From: Leifsonia sp. ALI-44-B
GTDB lineage: Bacteria > Actinomycetota > Actinomycetes > Actinomycetales > Microbacteriaceae
Direction of reading: 5' to 3'
Assembly (NCBI RefSeq): GCF_001984125.1
Contig: NZ_MTQL01000006.1
Location: 372,001-436,000 of the forward strand
DNA length: 64,000 nt
The notes under the pieces are model-generated. The model did no database searches, was not told the origin of the DNA, and saw nothing but the letters and a program-made list of their open reading frames with translations. The stretch's first letter is position 1, and every line of letters starts with the position of its first letter. The translations under genes were made by a program, and so were the position numbers. This document shows positions 44,633 through 52,838 of this stretch, piece after piece.

Positions 44633-45961
44633 ATGGACGTTAACCGCTACATCGACGACTTCGCCAGTTTCATCCAGGCCTCGCCCAGCTCGTATCACGC
44701 CGCCGCCGAGGCCGCCCGGTGGCTCGACGAGGCCGGTTTCACGCGCCTGGACGAGCGCGCCGACTGGATCGATGCCACGGCCAATTCTGCAGGCGACGAC
44801 GCCGGCTCGGCCTCGCCCCGCGCCGAGGCGCGCCGCCACTACGTCGTGCGTGACGGAGCCATCATCGCGTGGGTGCAGCCGCACGACGCCCACCCCACCA
44901 CGCCGTTCCGCATCCTCGGCGCCCACACCGACTCCCCCGGTTTCAAGCTCAAACCGCACCCGAGCATCGGCTCGAACGGGTGGCTGCAGGCCGGCGTCGA
45001 GGTCTACGGCGGCCCCCTGCTCAACTCGTGGCTCGACCGCGAGATCGAGCTCGCCGGGCGCCTGGTCGACCGTCACGGCGTCGAGCACCTCGTGCGCACG
45101 GGCCCGTTCCTGCGCATCCCGCAGCTCGCCATCCACCTCGACCGGGGCGTCAACGACGGCCTCACGCTCGACAAGCAGCGCCACACGCAACCCGTCTACG
45201 GGGTCGGGGATGTCGGCCACTCCGATCTGCTCGCGCACCTGGCGGGGCTCGCCGGGCTCGACGCTCAGGATGTGAAGGGCTACGACATCCTGACGGCCGA
45301 CACGCAGGCGCCCGCGCGCTTCGGCCTCGACAAGAAGCTCTTCGCGGCGGGCCGCATGGACAATCTCAGTTCGGTCTTCGCGGGCCTGCGGGCGCTCATG
45401 GAGGTTCCCGCCGACACCAAGACCATCAGCGTGCTCGCGGCCTTCGACCACGAAGAGCTCGGCTCGGAGACGCGTTCTGGCGCCAGCGGGCCGTTCCTCG
45501 ACGATGTACTCACGCGCATCGGTGCGGGGCTCGGCCAGACACCCAGCGATCGCCTGCGCGCCTACGCCGCATCCTGGTGCCTGTCGGCTGACGCTGGGCA
45601 CGTCGTGCACCCCAACTACCCCGAACGGCACGACCCGGCCAATCGGCCGATCGCCGGGTCGGGTCCGCTGCTCAAGATCAACGCCAACCAGCGCTACGCC
45701 ACCGACGGACACGGGGCAGCGATGTTCGCCCATGCTGCGGCCCAGGCGGGCGTGCCCTACCAGGAGTTCGTCTCGAACAACGTCATCCCGTGCGGTTCGA
45801 CCATCGGGCCGCTCACGGCGACGCGCCTCGGCATCCGCACGGTGGATGTCGGCATCGGTCTCCTGTCGATGCATTCGGCGCGCGAGCTGTGCCACGTCGA
45901 CGACGCGCCCGCGCTGAGCTCGGCGATCGGGGCGTTCTTCGCCCCCGCAGACGAGAAGTAA
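44633..45961 (+). CDS. apeB: M18 family aminopeptidase
   Basis: Cytosolic zinc aminopeptidase of the aspartyl aminopeptidase family. The 442-residue protein has the metal and active-site motifs ILGAHTDSPGFKLKP, FAAGRMDNLSSVFAGL, AAFDHEELGSETRSGA and LLSMHSARELC. Length fits the family (about 430). The ATG at 44633 gives the normal N-terminus MDVNRYIDDFASFIQASPSSYHA shortened here for space; a TTG four codons upstream is less likely. No strong ribosome site is present. It converges on amt across a bidirectional terminator. Confidence 0.95.
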   Translation: MDVNRYIDDFASFIQASPSSYHAAAEAARWLDEAGFTRLDERADWIDATANSAGDDAGSASPRAEARRHYVVRDGAIIAWVQPHDAHPTTPFRILGAHTDSPGFKLKPHPSIGSNGWLQAGVEVYGGPLLNSWLDREIELAGRLVDRHGVEHLVRTGPFLRIPQLAIHLDRGVNDGLTLDKQRHTQPVYGVGDVGHSDLLAHLAGLAGLDAQDVKGYDILTADTQAPARFGLDKKLFAAGRMDNLSSVFAGLRALMEVPADTKTISVLAAFDHEELGSETRSGASGPFLDDVLTRIGAGLGQTPSDRLRAYAASWCLSADAGHVVHPNYPERHDPANRPIAGSGPLLKINANQRYATDGHGAAMFAHAAAQAGVPYQEFVSNNVIPCGSTIGPLTATRLGIRTVDVGIGLLSMHSARELCHVDDAPALSSAIGAFFAPADEK

Positions 45962-46065
45962 GGCGCTCGGAGTCACCGTGCGGACGGCGCAGTAGCCGAC
46001 CGCCGGGACCGGGCACCCCGCGAGAGCGCGACCCTGCAGCTGCGCAGCGACGAAGGACACTGACG

Positions 46066-46102
46066 ACGAAGGGGATGCCGCGTGATGCGACATCCCCTTC
46101 GT
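46066..46102. terminator. Bidirectional terminator between apeB and amt
   Basis: Perfect 12-base-pair stem (46066-46077 with 46091-46102, ACGAAGGGGATG and its complement), 13-base loop, with a further outer AGGACA/TGTCCT pairing. It lies in the 169-base gap of two convergent genes. Confidence 0.85.
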
Positions 46103-46130
46103 GCTGTCCTGTGTCGTGTGACCCGTCGGA

Positions 46131-47363
46131 TCAGACGACGTCGAGCGCGTAGCCCTCTTCGCCGTGCACCGACGTGTCGACACCCGCGATCTCGTCCTCG
46201 TTCTTCACGCGGAAGCCGATGGTCTTCTGGATCGCGAAACCGATCACGAGCGCGACCACGAAGGAGTAGATCAGCACGGCCAGGGCCGCCACCACCTGCA
46301 GCACCAGCTGCTCCCATCCGCCGCCGACGAACAGACCCGTCGAGGTGGCGAAGAAGCCCAGGTAAACGGTGCCAATGAGGCCACCGATGAGGTGGATGCC
46401 GACCACGTCGAGCGCGTCGTCGAAGCCCCACTTGAACTTCAATTCGATCGCGAGGGCGCACACGGCACCCGTGATGACGCCGAGCAGTAGGGCCCAGCCC
46501 GGGGTCAGGTTGGCACACGCGGGCGTGATCGCCACGAGACCGGCCACGGCACCCGAGGCCGCGCCCACCGAGGTGGCCTTGCCGTCCTTCAGCTTCTCGA
46601 TGACGAGCCAGCCGATGATCGCCGCGGCCGTGGCCCCCAGCGTGTTGATCACGATGAGGCCGACGTTCTCCATGTTGTTGAGCCACTCGGCACCGGCGTT
46701 GAAGCCGAACCAGCCGAACCACAGGATGGACGCGCCGAGCAGCGTCAGCGGCACGTTGTGCGGCTTCGACATGCCCTTCTGGAACCCGACGCGTTTGCCG
46801 AGCACGAGGGCCAGCGCAAGGGCCGCGGCACCGGCGTTGATGTGCACGGCCGTTCCGCCGGCGTAGTCGATGACCGCGAGGCCCGCCTCTTCGCCGAAGA
46901 GCGTCGTGCCGAGGTTCATGATCCAGCCGCCGCCCCACACCCACGCGGCGATCGGGAAGTACGCGACCGTGGCCCAGATGCCGGCGAAGATCATCCAGGC
47001 GCCGAACTTGGCGCGGTCGGCGATGGCGCCCGAGATGAGGGCCACCGTGATGATGGCGAACGTCGCGCCGTAGGTGGCACCCAGCAGGTCGGTGTTGGCG
47101 GTCTCACCCTGCGACAGCGTCGTGAGGCCGAAATCGGAGAACGGGTTGCCCGCGAAGTCGAAGGCGCCCGAGACGGTGCTCATGTTGAAGCCGTAGAGAA
47201 TCCAGAGCACGCTGATGAGGCCGAGGGCCCCGAAGCTCATCATCATCATGCTGACGACGCTCTTGGCCTTGACGAGTCCGCCGTAGAAGAAGGCGACGCC
47301 GGGCGTCATGAACAGCACGAGTGCTGTCGCCGTGATCGCCCAGGCAATGGTGCCGGTGTCCAT
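46131..47363 (-). CDS. amt: Ammonium transporter
   Basis: Amt/Rh-family channel for ammonium uptake. The 410-residue protein has 11 membrane segments, the N-terminal LVLFMTPGVAFFYGGLVKAKSV, DYAGGTAVHINAGAAALALAL (periplasmic and pore-lining site), ASILWFGWFGFNAGAEW and the second pore histidine in VGIHLIGGLIGTVYLG. The cytoplasmic tail is short. No glnK or glnD lies in the window, so the PII partner is elsewhere. The ribosome site is TTAAGGACACG. A GlnR-like box lies about 100-130 bases upstream. Confidence 0.97.
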   Translation of the reverse strand: MDTGTIAWAITATALVLFMTPGVAFFYGGLVKAKSVVSMMMMSFGALGLISVLWILYGFNMSTVSGAFDFAGNPFSDFGLTTLSQGETANTDLLGATYGATFAIITVALISGAIADRAKFGAWMIFAGIWATVAYFPIAAWVWGGGWIMNLGTTLFGEEAGLAVIDYAGGTAVHINAGAAALALALVLGKRVGFQKGMSKPHNVPLTLLGASILWFGWFGFNAGAEWLNNMENVGLIVINTLGATAAAIIGWLVIEKLKDGKATSVGAASGAVAGLVAITPACANLTPGWALLLGVITGAVCALAIELKFKWGFDDALDVVGIHLIGGLIGTVYLGFFATSTGLFVGGGWEQLVLQVVAALAVLIYSFVVALVIGFAIQKTIGFRVKNEDEIAGVDTSVHGEEGYALDVV

Positions 47364-47463
47364 ATCGTGTCCTTAACCTGCTCGAGTGTGCATCGGGTTT
47401 GCCACCGGACGCGGGGCGTTCGGCTGGCACGATGACAGTCTCGGCGGGCGAGATTCCACGGGT

Positions 47464-47490
47464 GTTCACACCGCATTTCGGGTGTGTTAC
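47464..47490 (-). promoter_or_regulatory. GlnR-like box upstream of amt
   Basis: On the minus strand GTAAC, six bases, GAAAT, six bases and TGAAC follow each other. The first pair matches the GTnAC-n6-GAAAC half of the actinobacterial GlnR consensus; the third element is weak. The position is about 100-130 bases before the amt start, in the 167-base gap after zapE. Confidence 0.4.
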
Positions 47491-47530
47491 GGATGCACGC
47501 GAGTGTTGCGGGCGTGTTTCGGCGGTGCTG

Positions 47531-48577
47531 CTATTCCCCCGTCGTGAGGGCGATCATGCGCGACATCGAGCGCAGATACTTCTTGCGGTATCCGCCCGAG
47601 AGCATGTCGCCGCCGAATACCTCGTCGAGCGGTGTGCCCGTCTGCACGATGGGGATCTGGGCGTCGTACACGCGGTCGATGAAGGCCACGAGGCGCAGCG
47701 CCTCGGTCTGCGAGTCGAGCACGTGCACATCCCTCAGGCCGATCAGTGACAAGCCGTCGAGCAGGCCGATGTAGCGCGAGGGGTGCACGGTCGACAGGTG
47801 CTGGATCAGGTCGTCGAAGGTGTCGTCGGATGCTTCGTCCCCCGCGCGCCGGGTCGTGGCATCTTCGAGCGCCTCGGTGTAGGCGGCGTCGTCGCGCACG
47901 GCCGCGTGCCCCTCGATCGATCGGCGGCGGTAGTCGTTGCCGTCGATGCGCAGCGTGCGGAAGTTGTCGGACATCGCCTGGATCTCGCGCAGGAAGTCGG
48001 CCGCCGCGAAGCGCCCCTCGCCGAGGGCATTGGGCGGCGTGTTGGATGTCGCGGCGATGCGCGTGCCCGTCGCCACCAGTTCGCCGAGCAGGCGCGTCAT
48101 GACCATGGTGTCGCCCGGGTCGTCGAGTTCGAACTCGTCGATGCAGATGAGCGTCGACCCACGCAGCTCTTCCACCGTCGCGGCATAACCGAGCGCGCCG
48201 ACGAGCGCCGTGTACTCGATGAACGTGCCGAAGTATTTGCGCGGCCCGGGGGCGGCGTGCCACAGGGCCGCCAGGAGGTGCGTCTTGCCGACACCGAAAC
48301 CGCCGTCGAGGTAGACCCCGGGCTTCACGGCGGGCGCCTTGTTCTTCTTGCGGCCGAAGAATCCACCCGACTTCTGCACGCCCCACGAGTCGGCGAATTC
48401 CGTGAGGATCGTGACGGCCTCGGCCTGGGAGGGGAAGTCGGCATCCGGCCGGTAACTCTCGAAGCTCGCCGTCTCGAACTGACGTGGCGGCACGAGGCTC
48501 GCCACGATCTGCGCACCCGAGATCTCGGGGCTGCGGGCGGCCAGGCTGACGACGCCGGTGGTCTCGGAGGGCGACAT
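47531..48577 (-). CDS. zapE: AFG1/ZapE-type ATPase
   Basis: P-loop ATPase of the AFG1 family, linked in E. coli to division under stress (ZapE). The 348-residue protein has Walker A GGFGVGKTHLLAALWH, Walker B TLICIDEFELDDPGDTMV, the family segment GTRIAATSNTPPNALGEGRF, and FDDLIQHLSTVHPSRY. The ATG at 48577 (MSPSETTG) was chosen for its AAAGGTG ribosome site; an upstream start at 48619 would add 14 residues. It is divergent from the sulfurtransferase gene, an arrangement like mycobacterial Rv2670c/Rv2671 with intervening genes. Confidence 0.9.
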   Translation of the reverse strand: MSPSETTGVVSLAARSPEISGAQIVASLVPPRQFETASFESYRPDADFPSQAEAVTILTEFADSWGVQKSGGFFGRKKNKAPAVKPGVYLDGGFGVGKTHLLAALWHAAPGPRKYFGTFIEYTALVGALGYAATVEELRGSTLICIDEFELDDPGDTMVMTRLLGELVATGTRIAATSNTPPNALGEGRFAAADFLREIQAMSDNFRTLRIDGNDYRRRSIEGHAAVRDDAAYTEALEDATTRRAGDEASDDTFDDLIQHLSTVHPSRYIGLLDGLSLIGLRDVHVLDSQTEALRLVAFIDRVYDAQIPIVQTGTPLDEVFGGDMLSGGYRKKYLRSMSRMIALTTGE

Positions 48578-48613
48578 ACGCTGACACCTTTGTTCATTCG
48601 GGGGGCGCGAATA

Positions 48614-48641
48614 TGACATCCGGCTGAGGGATGCGTAGATT
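48614..48641 (+). promoter_or_regulatory. Probable promoter of the sulfurtransferase-SufE-RibD-like operon
   Basis: TGACAT at 48614-48619 and TAGATT at 48636-48641 with a 16-base spacer, giving a leader of about 70 bases before the ATG at 48719. Confidence 0.5.
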
Positions 48642-48718
48642 CACACGGGGAAGAAATCAGGACGGGCAGCCGGGAATGAAGCTGGCCGTGCTCCAGCTTA
48701 ACCTCACCAGGAGGAACA

Positions 48719-49621
48719 ATGACCGTCGAACGTGAGCAGAACCCCGAGTTCGAGGCGTACGCGCACCCCGAACGCCTCGTCAGCACCGCCTGGGTGGCGG
48801 AGAACCTCGGCCGTGAGGGCCTCGTCATCGTCGAATCCGACGAAGACGTGCTGCTCTACGAGACCGGGCACATCCCCGGAGCCGTGAAGGTCGACTGGCA
48901 TACCGAGCTCAACGACCCGGTGCAGCGCGACTACATCGACGGCGCCGGTTTCGCGGCCCTGCTCTCGAAGAAGGGCATCTCGCGCGACGACACCGTGGTC
49001 ATCTACGGCGACAAGAACAACTGGTGGGCCGCCTACGCCCTCTGGGTCTTCAGCCTGTTCGGCCACGAAGATGTTCGACTGATGGATGGCGGCCGCGACA
49101 CGTGGATCGTCGAGGGCCGTCCCCTCACCACCGAGCGCCCCGCCCGCCCCGCCACCGACTACCCCGTCGTCACGCGCGACGACTCGGCCCTGCGCGCCTA
49201 CAAGGACGACGTGCTGGCCCACCTCGGCCGCCCGCTCATCGACGTGCGCAGCCCCGAGGAGTACAGCGGCGAACGCACAACGGCTCCCGCCTACCCGGAA
49301 GAGGGCGCCCTGCGCGCCGGTCACATCCCCACCGCCCGCAGCGTGCCGTGGGGCAAGGCCGTCGCCGAGGACGGCCGGTTCAAGAACGTGGACGAGCTGT
49401 CGGCCATCTACCGCGACGGCGCCGGCCTGACCGACGGCGAACCCGTCATCGCCTACTGCCGCATCGGCGAACGCTCGAGCCACACGTGGTTCGTGCTGCA
49501 GCACCTGCTGGGCTTCGAGGACGTCAAGAACTACGACGGCTCGTGGACCGAGTGGGGCAGCGCCGTGCGCGTCCCCATCGTCACGGGCACCGAGCCGGGC
49601 GAGGCCCCGCAGACGCGCTAG
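48719..49621 (+). CDS. Thiosulfate/3-mercaptopyruvate-type sulfurtransferase
   Basis: A 300-residue protein with two rhodanese domains. The first (about 18-130, with [20 protein letters not shown] and [17 protein letters not shown]) has no catalytic cysteine in its loop and is structural. The second carries the active-site loop [15 protein letters not shown]. The six-residue loop CRIGER fits the thiosulfate sulfurtransferase type (CysA-like of actinobacteria). A very strong ribosome site AGGAGGAA precedes the ATG. It is followed nine bases later by a SufE-like gene, which suggests sulfur hand-over to iron-sulfur or cofactor synthesis. Confidence 0.93.
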   Translation: MTVEREQNPEFEAYAHPERLVSTAWVAENLGREGLVIVESDEDVLLYETGHIPGAVKVDWHTELNDPVQRDYIDGAGFAALLSKKGISRDDTVVIYGDKNNWWAAYALWVFSLFGHEDVRLMDGGRDTWIVEGRPLTTERPARPATDYPVVTRDDSALRAYKDDVLAHLGRPLIDVRSPEEYSGERTTAPAYPEEGALRAGHIPTARSVPWGKAVAEDGRFKNVDELSAIYRDGAGLTDGEPVIAYCRIGERSSHTWFVLQHLLGFEDVKNYDGSWTEWGSAVRVPIVTGTEPGEAPQTR

Positions 49622-49630
49622 CGTTGACGC

Positions 49631-50068
49631 ATGAGTGACAGCACCCTCACCGGCCAGGCGGCCGAGATCCGCGACGAATTCCTCGACCTCGACCTGTCGT
49701 CGCGTCTCGAACTGCTGCTCGAGTTCTCGAACGAGCTGCCGGCTCTGCCCGAGCGTCTCGCCGACCACCCCGAGCTGCTCGAGCGCGTGGCCGAATGCCA
49801 GGCGCCCGTGTTCATCGTGGTCGAGGTCGACGACGGGCTCGTGACGATGTTCGCGCAGGCGCCGCCCGAGGCCCCGACCACGCGCGGGTTCGCGTCCATC
49901 CTGGCCCAGACGCTCAACGGCCTCACGGTCGACGAGGCGCTGGCCCTGCCCGACGACTACCCCCAGATGCTGGGGCTGTCTCAGGCGGTGTCGCCGCTGC
50001 GCCTCAACGGCATGAGCGGCATGCTGCAGCGCGCCAAGCGACAGCTGCGGGCCCGGGTCGGTCGATGA
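49631..50068 (+). CDS. SufE family sulfur acceptor
   Basis: A 145-residue SufE-fold protein with the sulfur-accepting cysteine in ERVAECQAPVFIVVEVD (near residue 56) and the typical C-terminus TRGFASILAQTLNGLTVDEALALPDD. SufE proteins take persulfide from a desulfurase and pass it on. Here the partner gene is a rhodanese rather than a SufS cysteine desulfurase, so the pair may form a separate sulfur-relay route. Its stop overlaps the next start as ATGA. Confidence 0.9.
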   Translation: MSDSTLTGQAAEIRDEFLDLDLSSRLELLLEFSNELPALPERLADHPELLERVAECQAPVFIVVEVDDGLVTMFAQAPPEAPTTRGFASILAQTLNGLTVDEALALPDDYPQMLGLSQAVSPLRLNGMSGMLQRAKRQLRARVGR

Positions 50069-50895
50069 CCACCGCGGGGTCGGCTGCGTCCGGCGCGTCC
50101 GGCACCCCCGAGGTGTCGGGTCCCTCCGACTCGGATGCCGAGGCCCCCGTCATCGCGCGCGGCACCGGGTTGACCGAGATCGTGCCCGCCACGGCATCCC
50201 GCTGCACCGGCCGCACCGCCGACTCGAAGAAGTGGGTCTCGGAGCGGTACCGCCCGCAGGCCGCCCAGTGGCTGGCGCTCAACATGATCTCGAGCATCAA
50301 CGGCTCGGCGACGGGCCCGGATGGCACAAGCGAAACGCTCTCCAACCGCACCGACCGCATGATCCTCGGCGTCATCCGCGACCACGCCGACGCCGTGCTC
50401 GTGGGCGCCGAGAGCGTGCGCGCCGAAGGCTACGTCATACCGAAGACCGCCGTGCTGGCCGTCGTGACCCGATCGGGTTCGCTGTCAGGTCACAAGCTGG
50501 GCGACGACTACGACGCCGAGCGGCTCGTCGTGCTCTACCCGGAAGGCAACGAGCAGCAGGTGCTCGCCAACCTCGGCGACCTGCCGTGCCGCCGGCTAGC
50601 CATGCCGGGCGACGACCCCGGCCCTGCCGAAATCGTCGAGACCCTGGCGGCCAATGGCTACCCGAGCGTGGTGTGCGAGGGTGGGCCCAACCTGGCCGGT
50701 CAATTCATCCGTGCCGGCGAGGTGGATGCCGTGTACCTCAGCGTCGCGCCCACCTTCGTGCTGCCGGCCCGCCCCCTCATCGGCGGCGACGACGAGTTCC
50801 AGCGATGGTTCACGCTCGACGGGTTGCTCGTCGACGACGACGGCAACACCTACCATCGCCTGCGGCCCGACGCGCAGGACCGCACCGCGGCCTAA
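50065..50895 (+). CDS. RibD C-terminal-like / dihydrofolate reductase family protein
   Basis: A 276-residue protein. After a low-complexity N-terminus of about 30 residues it has the RibD_C fold: WLALNMISSINGSATGPDGTS, DHADAVLVGAESVRAEGY, a central VVCEGGPNLAGQFIRAGEVD and LSVAPTFVLPARPLIGG. The VCEGGPNL motif is the NADPH-binding signature. It may be a pyrimidine reductase or an unusual DHFR-like reductase, as for mycobacterial Rv2671. It overlaps the SufE-like gene by four bases (ATGA). Confidence 0.85.
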   Translation: MTTAGSAASGASGTPEVSGPSDSDAEAPVIARGTGLTEIVPATASRCTGRTADSKKWVSERYRPQAAQWLALNMISSINGSATGPDGTSETLSNRTDRMILGVIRDHADAVLVGAESVRAEGYVIPKTAVLAVVTRSGSLSGHKLGDDYDAERLVVLYPEGNEQQVLANLGDLPCRRLAMPGDDPGPAEIVETLAANGYPSVVCEGGPNLAGQFIRAGEVDAVYLSVAPTFVLPARPLIGGDDEFQRWFTLDGLLVDDDGNTYHRLRPDAQDRTAA

Positions 50896-51010
50896 CGCTC
50901 GCTGATCGGCACGCCGCCGGGAGGCAGTTGCCGCCAGACAGCTGACGCACTGACCGGCTGACCCCCGTTGACCGGCCGGCGTGCACCGGTCGCGCCGCGG
51001 TCGCCAGCGC

Positions 51011-52210
51011 TCAGGCGCCGCGCGGGAAGTTCTTGTCGAGCCAGCCCGCGATGGAGCGATTCCAGCGATCGGGATCGTAGTTCCACAGCTTCGTGTGGCG
51101 AGCCACCTGGAAGATGTCGAGCGTCACGAGATCGGGTCGCGCATCGGCGAGAGCGTGCGAACCGCTCGACGGCACGAAACCGTCATCGTCGCTGTGCAAG
51201 ATAAGGATCGGCACCGACAACTCGCTGCTGCGCGCGACGATATCGAGCGAGGGCAAGTCGAGCGGCGCGTCGAGGCCCGTCAGGCGGCGGCCCCACGGGT
51301 TGCCGAGCGCTGCGAGGGCGCCGTGCCGCACGATGGGCGGGATGCTCTCGGCCTCGGCCTGGAACACGAGCACACGATTCCAGTCGGTGACGGGCGATTC
51401 GAGGATTATTCCGCGCACGGCGTCGCGATTGCGGCCCTGGAGAGCGACCTGCAGGCTGATGGCGCCACCCATCGACCATCCCATGAGGATGACGTCGCGC
51501 GCACCGGCGGCCAACGCGTAATCGATGGCCGCATCGACGTCTTCCCACTCGGTGGCGCCGAGGCCATAGCGGCCGTCGGCGCTGCGCGGGGCGTCGCCGT
51601 CATTGCGGTAGGACACGTTGAGCGTGGTGAAGCCGGCATCGCGCAGCACGGGAACCGCCCGCACCGTCTCACCCCGGCTGACGCCACGACCGTGAACCAG
51701 GATGACCCAGGTGTCGCGCGCGTTCTCGGCGGGCACGAGCCAGGCGGGCGCCGCGCCGATGGGCGTCTCGATGCGCACGCTCTCGGACTCGAGGCCCAAC
51801 TCGCGCGGGTGCTGGTAGTACCAGCCGCTGAAGGTGGCACGGCCGTGCAGCGGCAGGCCGATCTCGTCGCTCTCGAGGCGACGCGTCACCGACGTGCGGT
51901 CGCGCCAGAGCACCGGGCCGAGCTTGAGATAGCGCTCGGGCTGGCCGAACCACATGCCGTACCGACCCGGAAGAATCGTGTCGGGCGTGGCCCGCAGCGT
52001 GATGGTCTTGCGGCGACGATTGAGCGAGAGCACCTCGGTGTCTCGCTGCCTCTGCTTGGCCGGCGTCACCACCATGCGGGCGACGGCACCCACGGCGACG
52101 ACGGAAGCGATCGATGCGAGTGCGGCGACACCGCCGACGGCTGCGGCAGTAATGCCCACAATGCTCGGCGACGGCTTGCGGCTTGGGACGGCGTGGCTCT
52201 GGGCTTTCAT
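51011..52210 (-). CDS. Membrane-anchored alpha/beta hydrolase
   Basis: A 399-residue protein with an N-terminal membrane segment (ITAAAVGGVAALASIASVVAV, residues 19-39) and an alpha/beta-hydrolase domain. Visible are the oxyanion region VILVHGRGVSRGET, the nucleophile elbow GWSMGGAIS (Ser), the acid in LHSDDDGFVPSSGS and a late histidine in VARHTKLWNYD. The substrate is unknown; the family includes esterases and peptidases. The 115-base gap to the convergent RibD-like gene has only a weak six-base inverted repeat. It is divergent from the DUF3000 gene with 25 bases between starts. Confidence 0.88.
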   Translation of the reverse strand: MKAQSHAVPSRKPSPSIVGITAAAVGGVAALASIASVVAVGAVARMVVTPAKQRQRDTEVLSLNRRRKTITLRATPDTILPGRYGMWFGQPERYLKLGPVLWRDRTSVTRRLESDEIGLPLHGRATFSGWYYQHPRELGLESESVRIETPIGAAPAWLVPAENARDTWVILVHGRGVSRGETVRAVPVLRDAGFTTLNVSYRNDGDAPRSADGRYGLGATEWEDVDAAIDYALAAGARDVILMGWSMGGAISLQVALQGRNRDAVRGIILESPVTDWNRVLVFQAEAESIPPIVRHGALAALGNPWGRRLTGLDAPLDLPSLDIVARSSELSVPILILHSDDDGFVPSSGSHALADARPDLVTLDIFQVARHTKLWNYDPDRWNRSIAGWLDKNFPRGA

Positions 52211-52223
52211 TGGAAAGTAACTC

Positions 52224-52229
52224 TAGTCT
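52224..52229 (+). promoter_or_regulatory. -10 box of a probable leaderless DUF3000 transcript
   Basis: TAGTCT ends six bases before the GTG at 52236, so transcription should begin at or next to the start codon. Confidence 0.5.
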
Positions 52230-52235
52230 GCGAGG

Positions 52236-52838
52236 GTGGCTGATACACCGATCCCGGGCGAGTACCCGGTGGAGTTCCAGGTTGCGCTCGACGCCGTGCG
52301 TCGCGCGGACAACCGTCCCGAACTCACCGTGACCGAAATCCCCGCCCCCGGCAAGCTGGCGCCCTACGCCGTCGCTCTTGCCGCCGATGTCACGCCCGCG
52401 CCCGCCCGGCACGGCGAGGACTCGCCGCTCGGCACCGGCCGCTTCATCCTCTTGCACGACCCCGACGGTGTGGATGCCTGGGGCGGCACGTTCCGCATCG
52501 TGTGCTTCGCGCAGGCCCCCCTCGAGACCGAGATCGGCCTGGACCCGTTCCTCGCCGAGGTCTCCTGGTCCTGGCTCGTCGACGCGCTCGACGCCCGCGA
52601 CGCCCAGTACACGGCCGCCTCGGGCACGGCCACCAAGATCCTGTCCTCCGGCTTCGGCGAGCTTGCCGAGCAGGGTGACGGCGCACAGATCGAGCTGCGC
52701 GCATCCTGGACACCCCTCGAGCAGGATGTCTCGGCGCATGTCGAGGGCTGGGGCGAGCTGCTGTGCATGCTCGCGGGCCTTCCCCCGACCACCGAAGGCG
52801 TCACGCTGCTCTCGACGAAAAGGAACCTCCGTGGCTGA
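52236..52838 (+). CDS. DUF3000 domain-containing protein
   Basis: A 200-residue protein of the actinobacterial DUF3000 family, with EVSWSWLVDALDARDAQY and VEGWGELLCMLAGLPPTTEGV as conserved blocks. No catalytic motif is known. It overlaps the RNase D-like gene by eight bases, the same order as in mycobacteria (Rv2680-Rv2681) where dxs follows. The coupling suggests a shared function in RNA metabolism, but this is inference. The GTG start lies just after a -10 box. Confidence 0.9.
   Translation: MADTPIPGEYPVEFQVALDAVRRADNRPELTVTEIPAPGKLAPYAVALAADVTPAPARHGEDSPLGTGRFILLHDPDGVDAWGGTFRIVCFAQAPLETEIGLDPFLAEVSWSWLVDALDARDAQYTAASGTATKILSSGFGELAEQGDGAQIELRASWTPLEQDVSAHVEGWGELLCMLAGLPPTTEGVTLLSTKRNLRG

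Noticed and set aside
50896-51010. Terminator between the RibD-like gene and the alpha/beta hydrolase
   Set aside because: Only a six-base inverted repeat without U-tract was seen; too weak to list.
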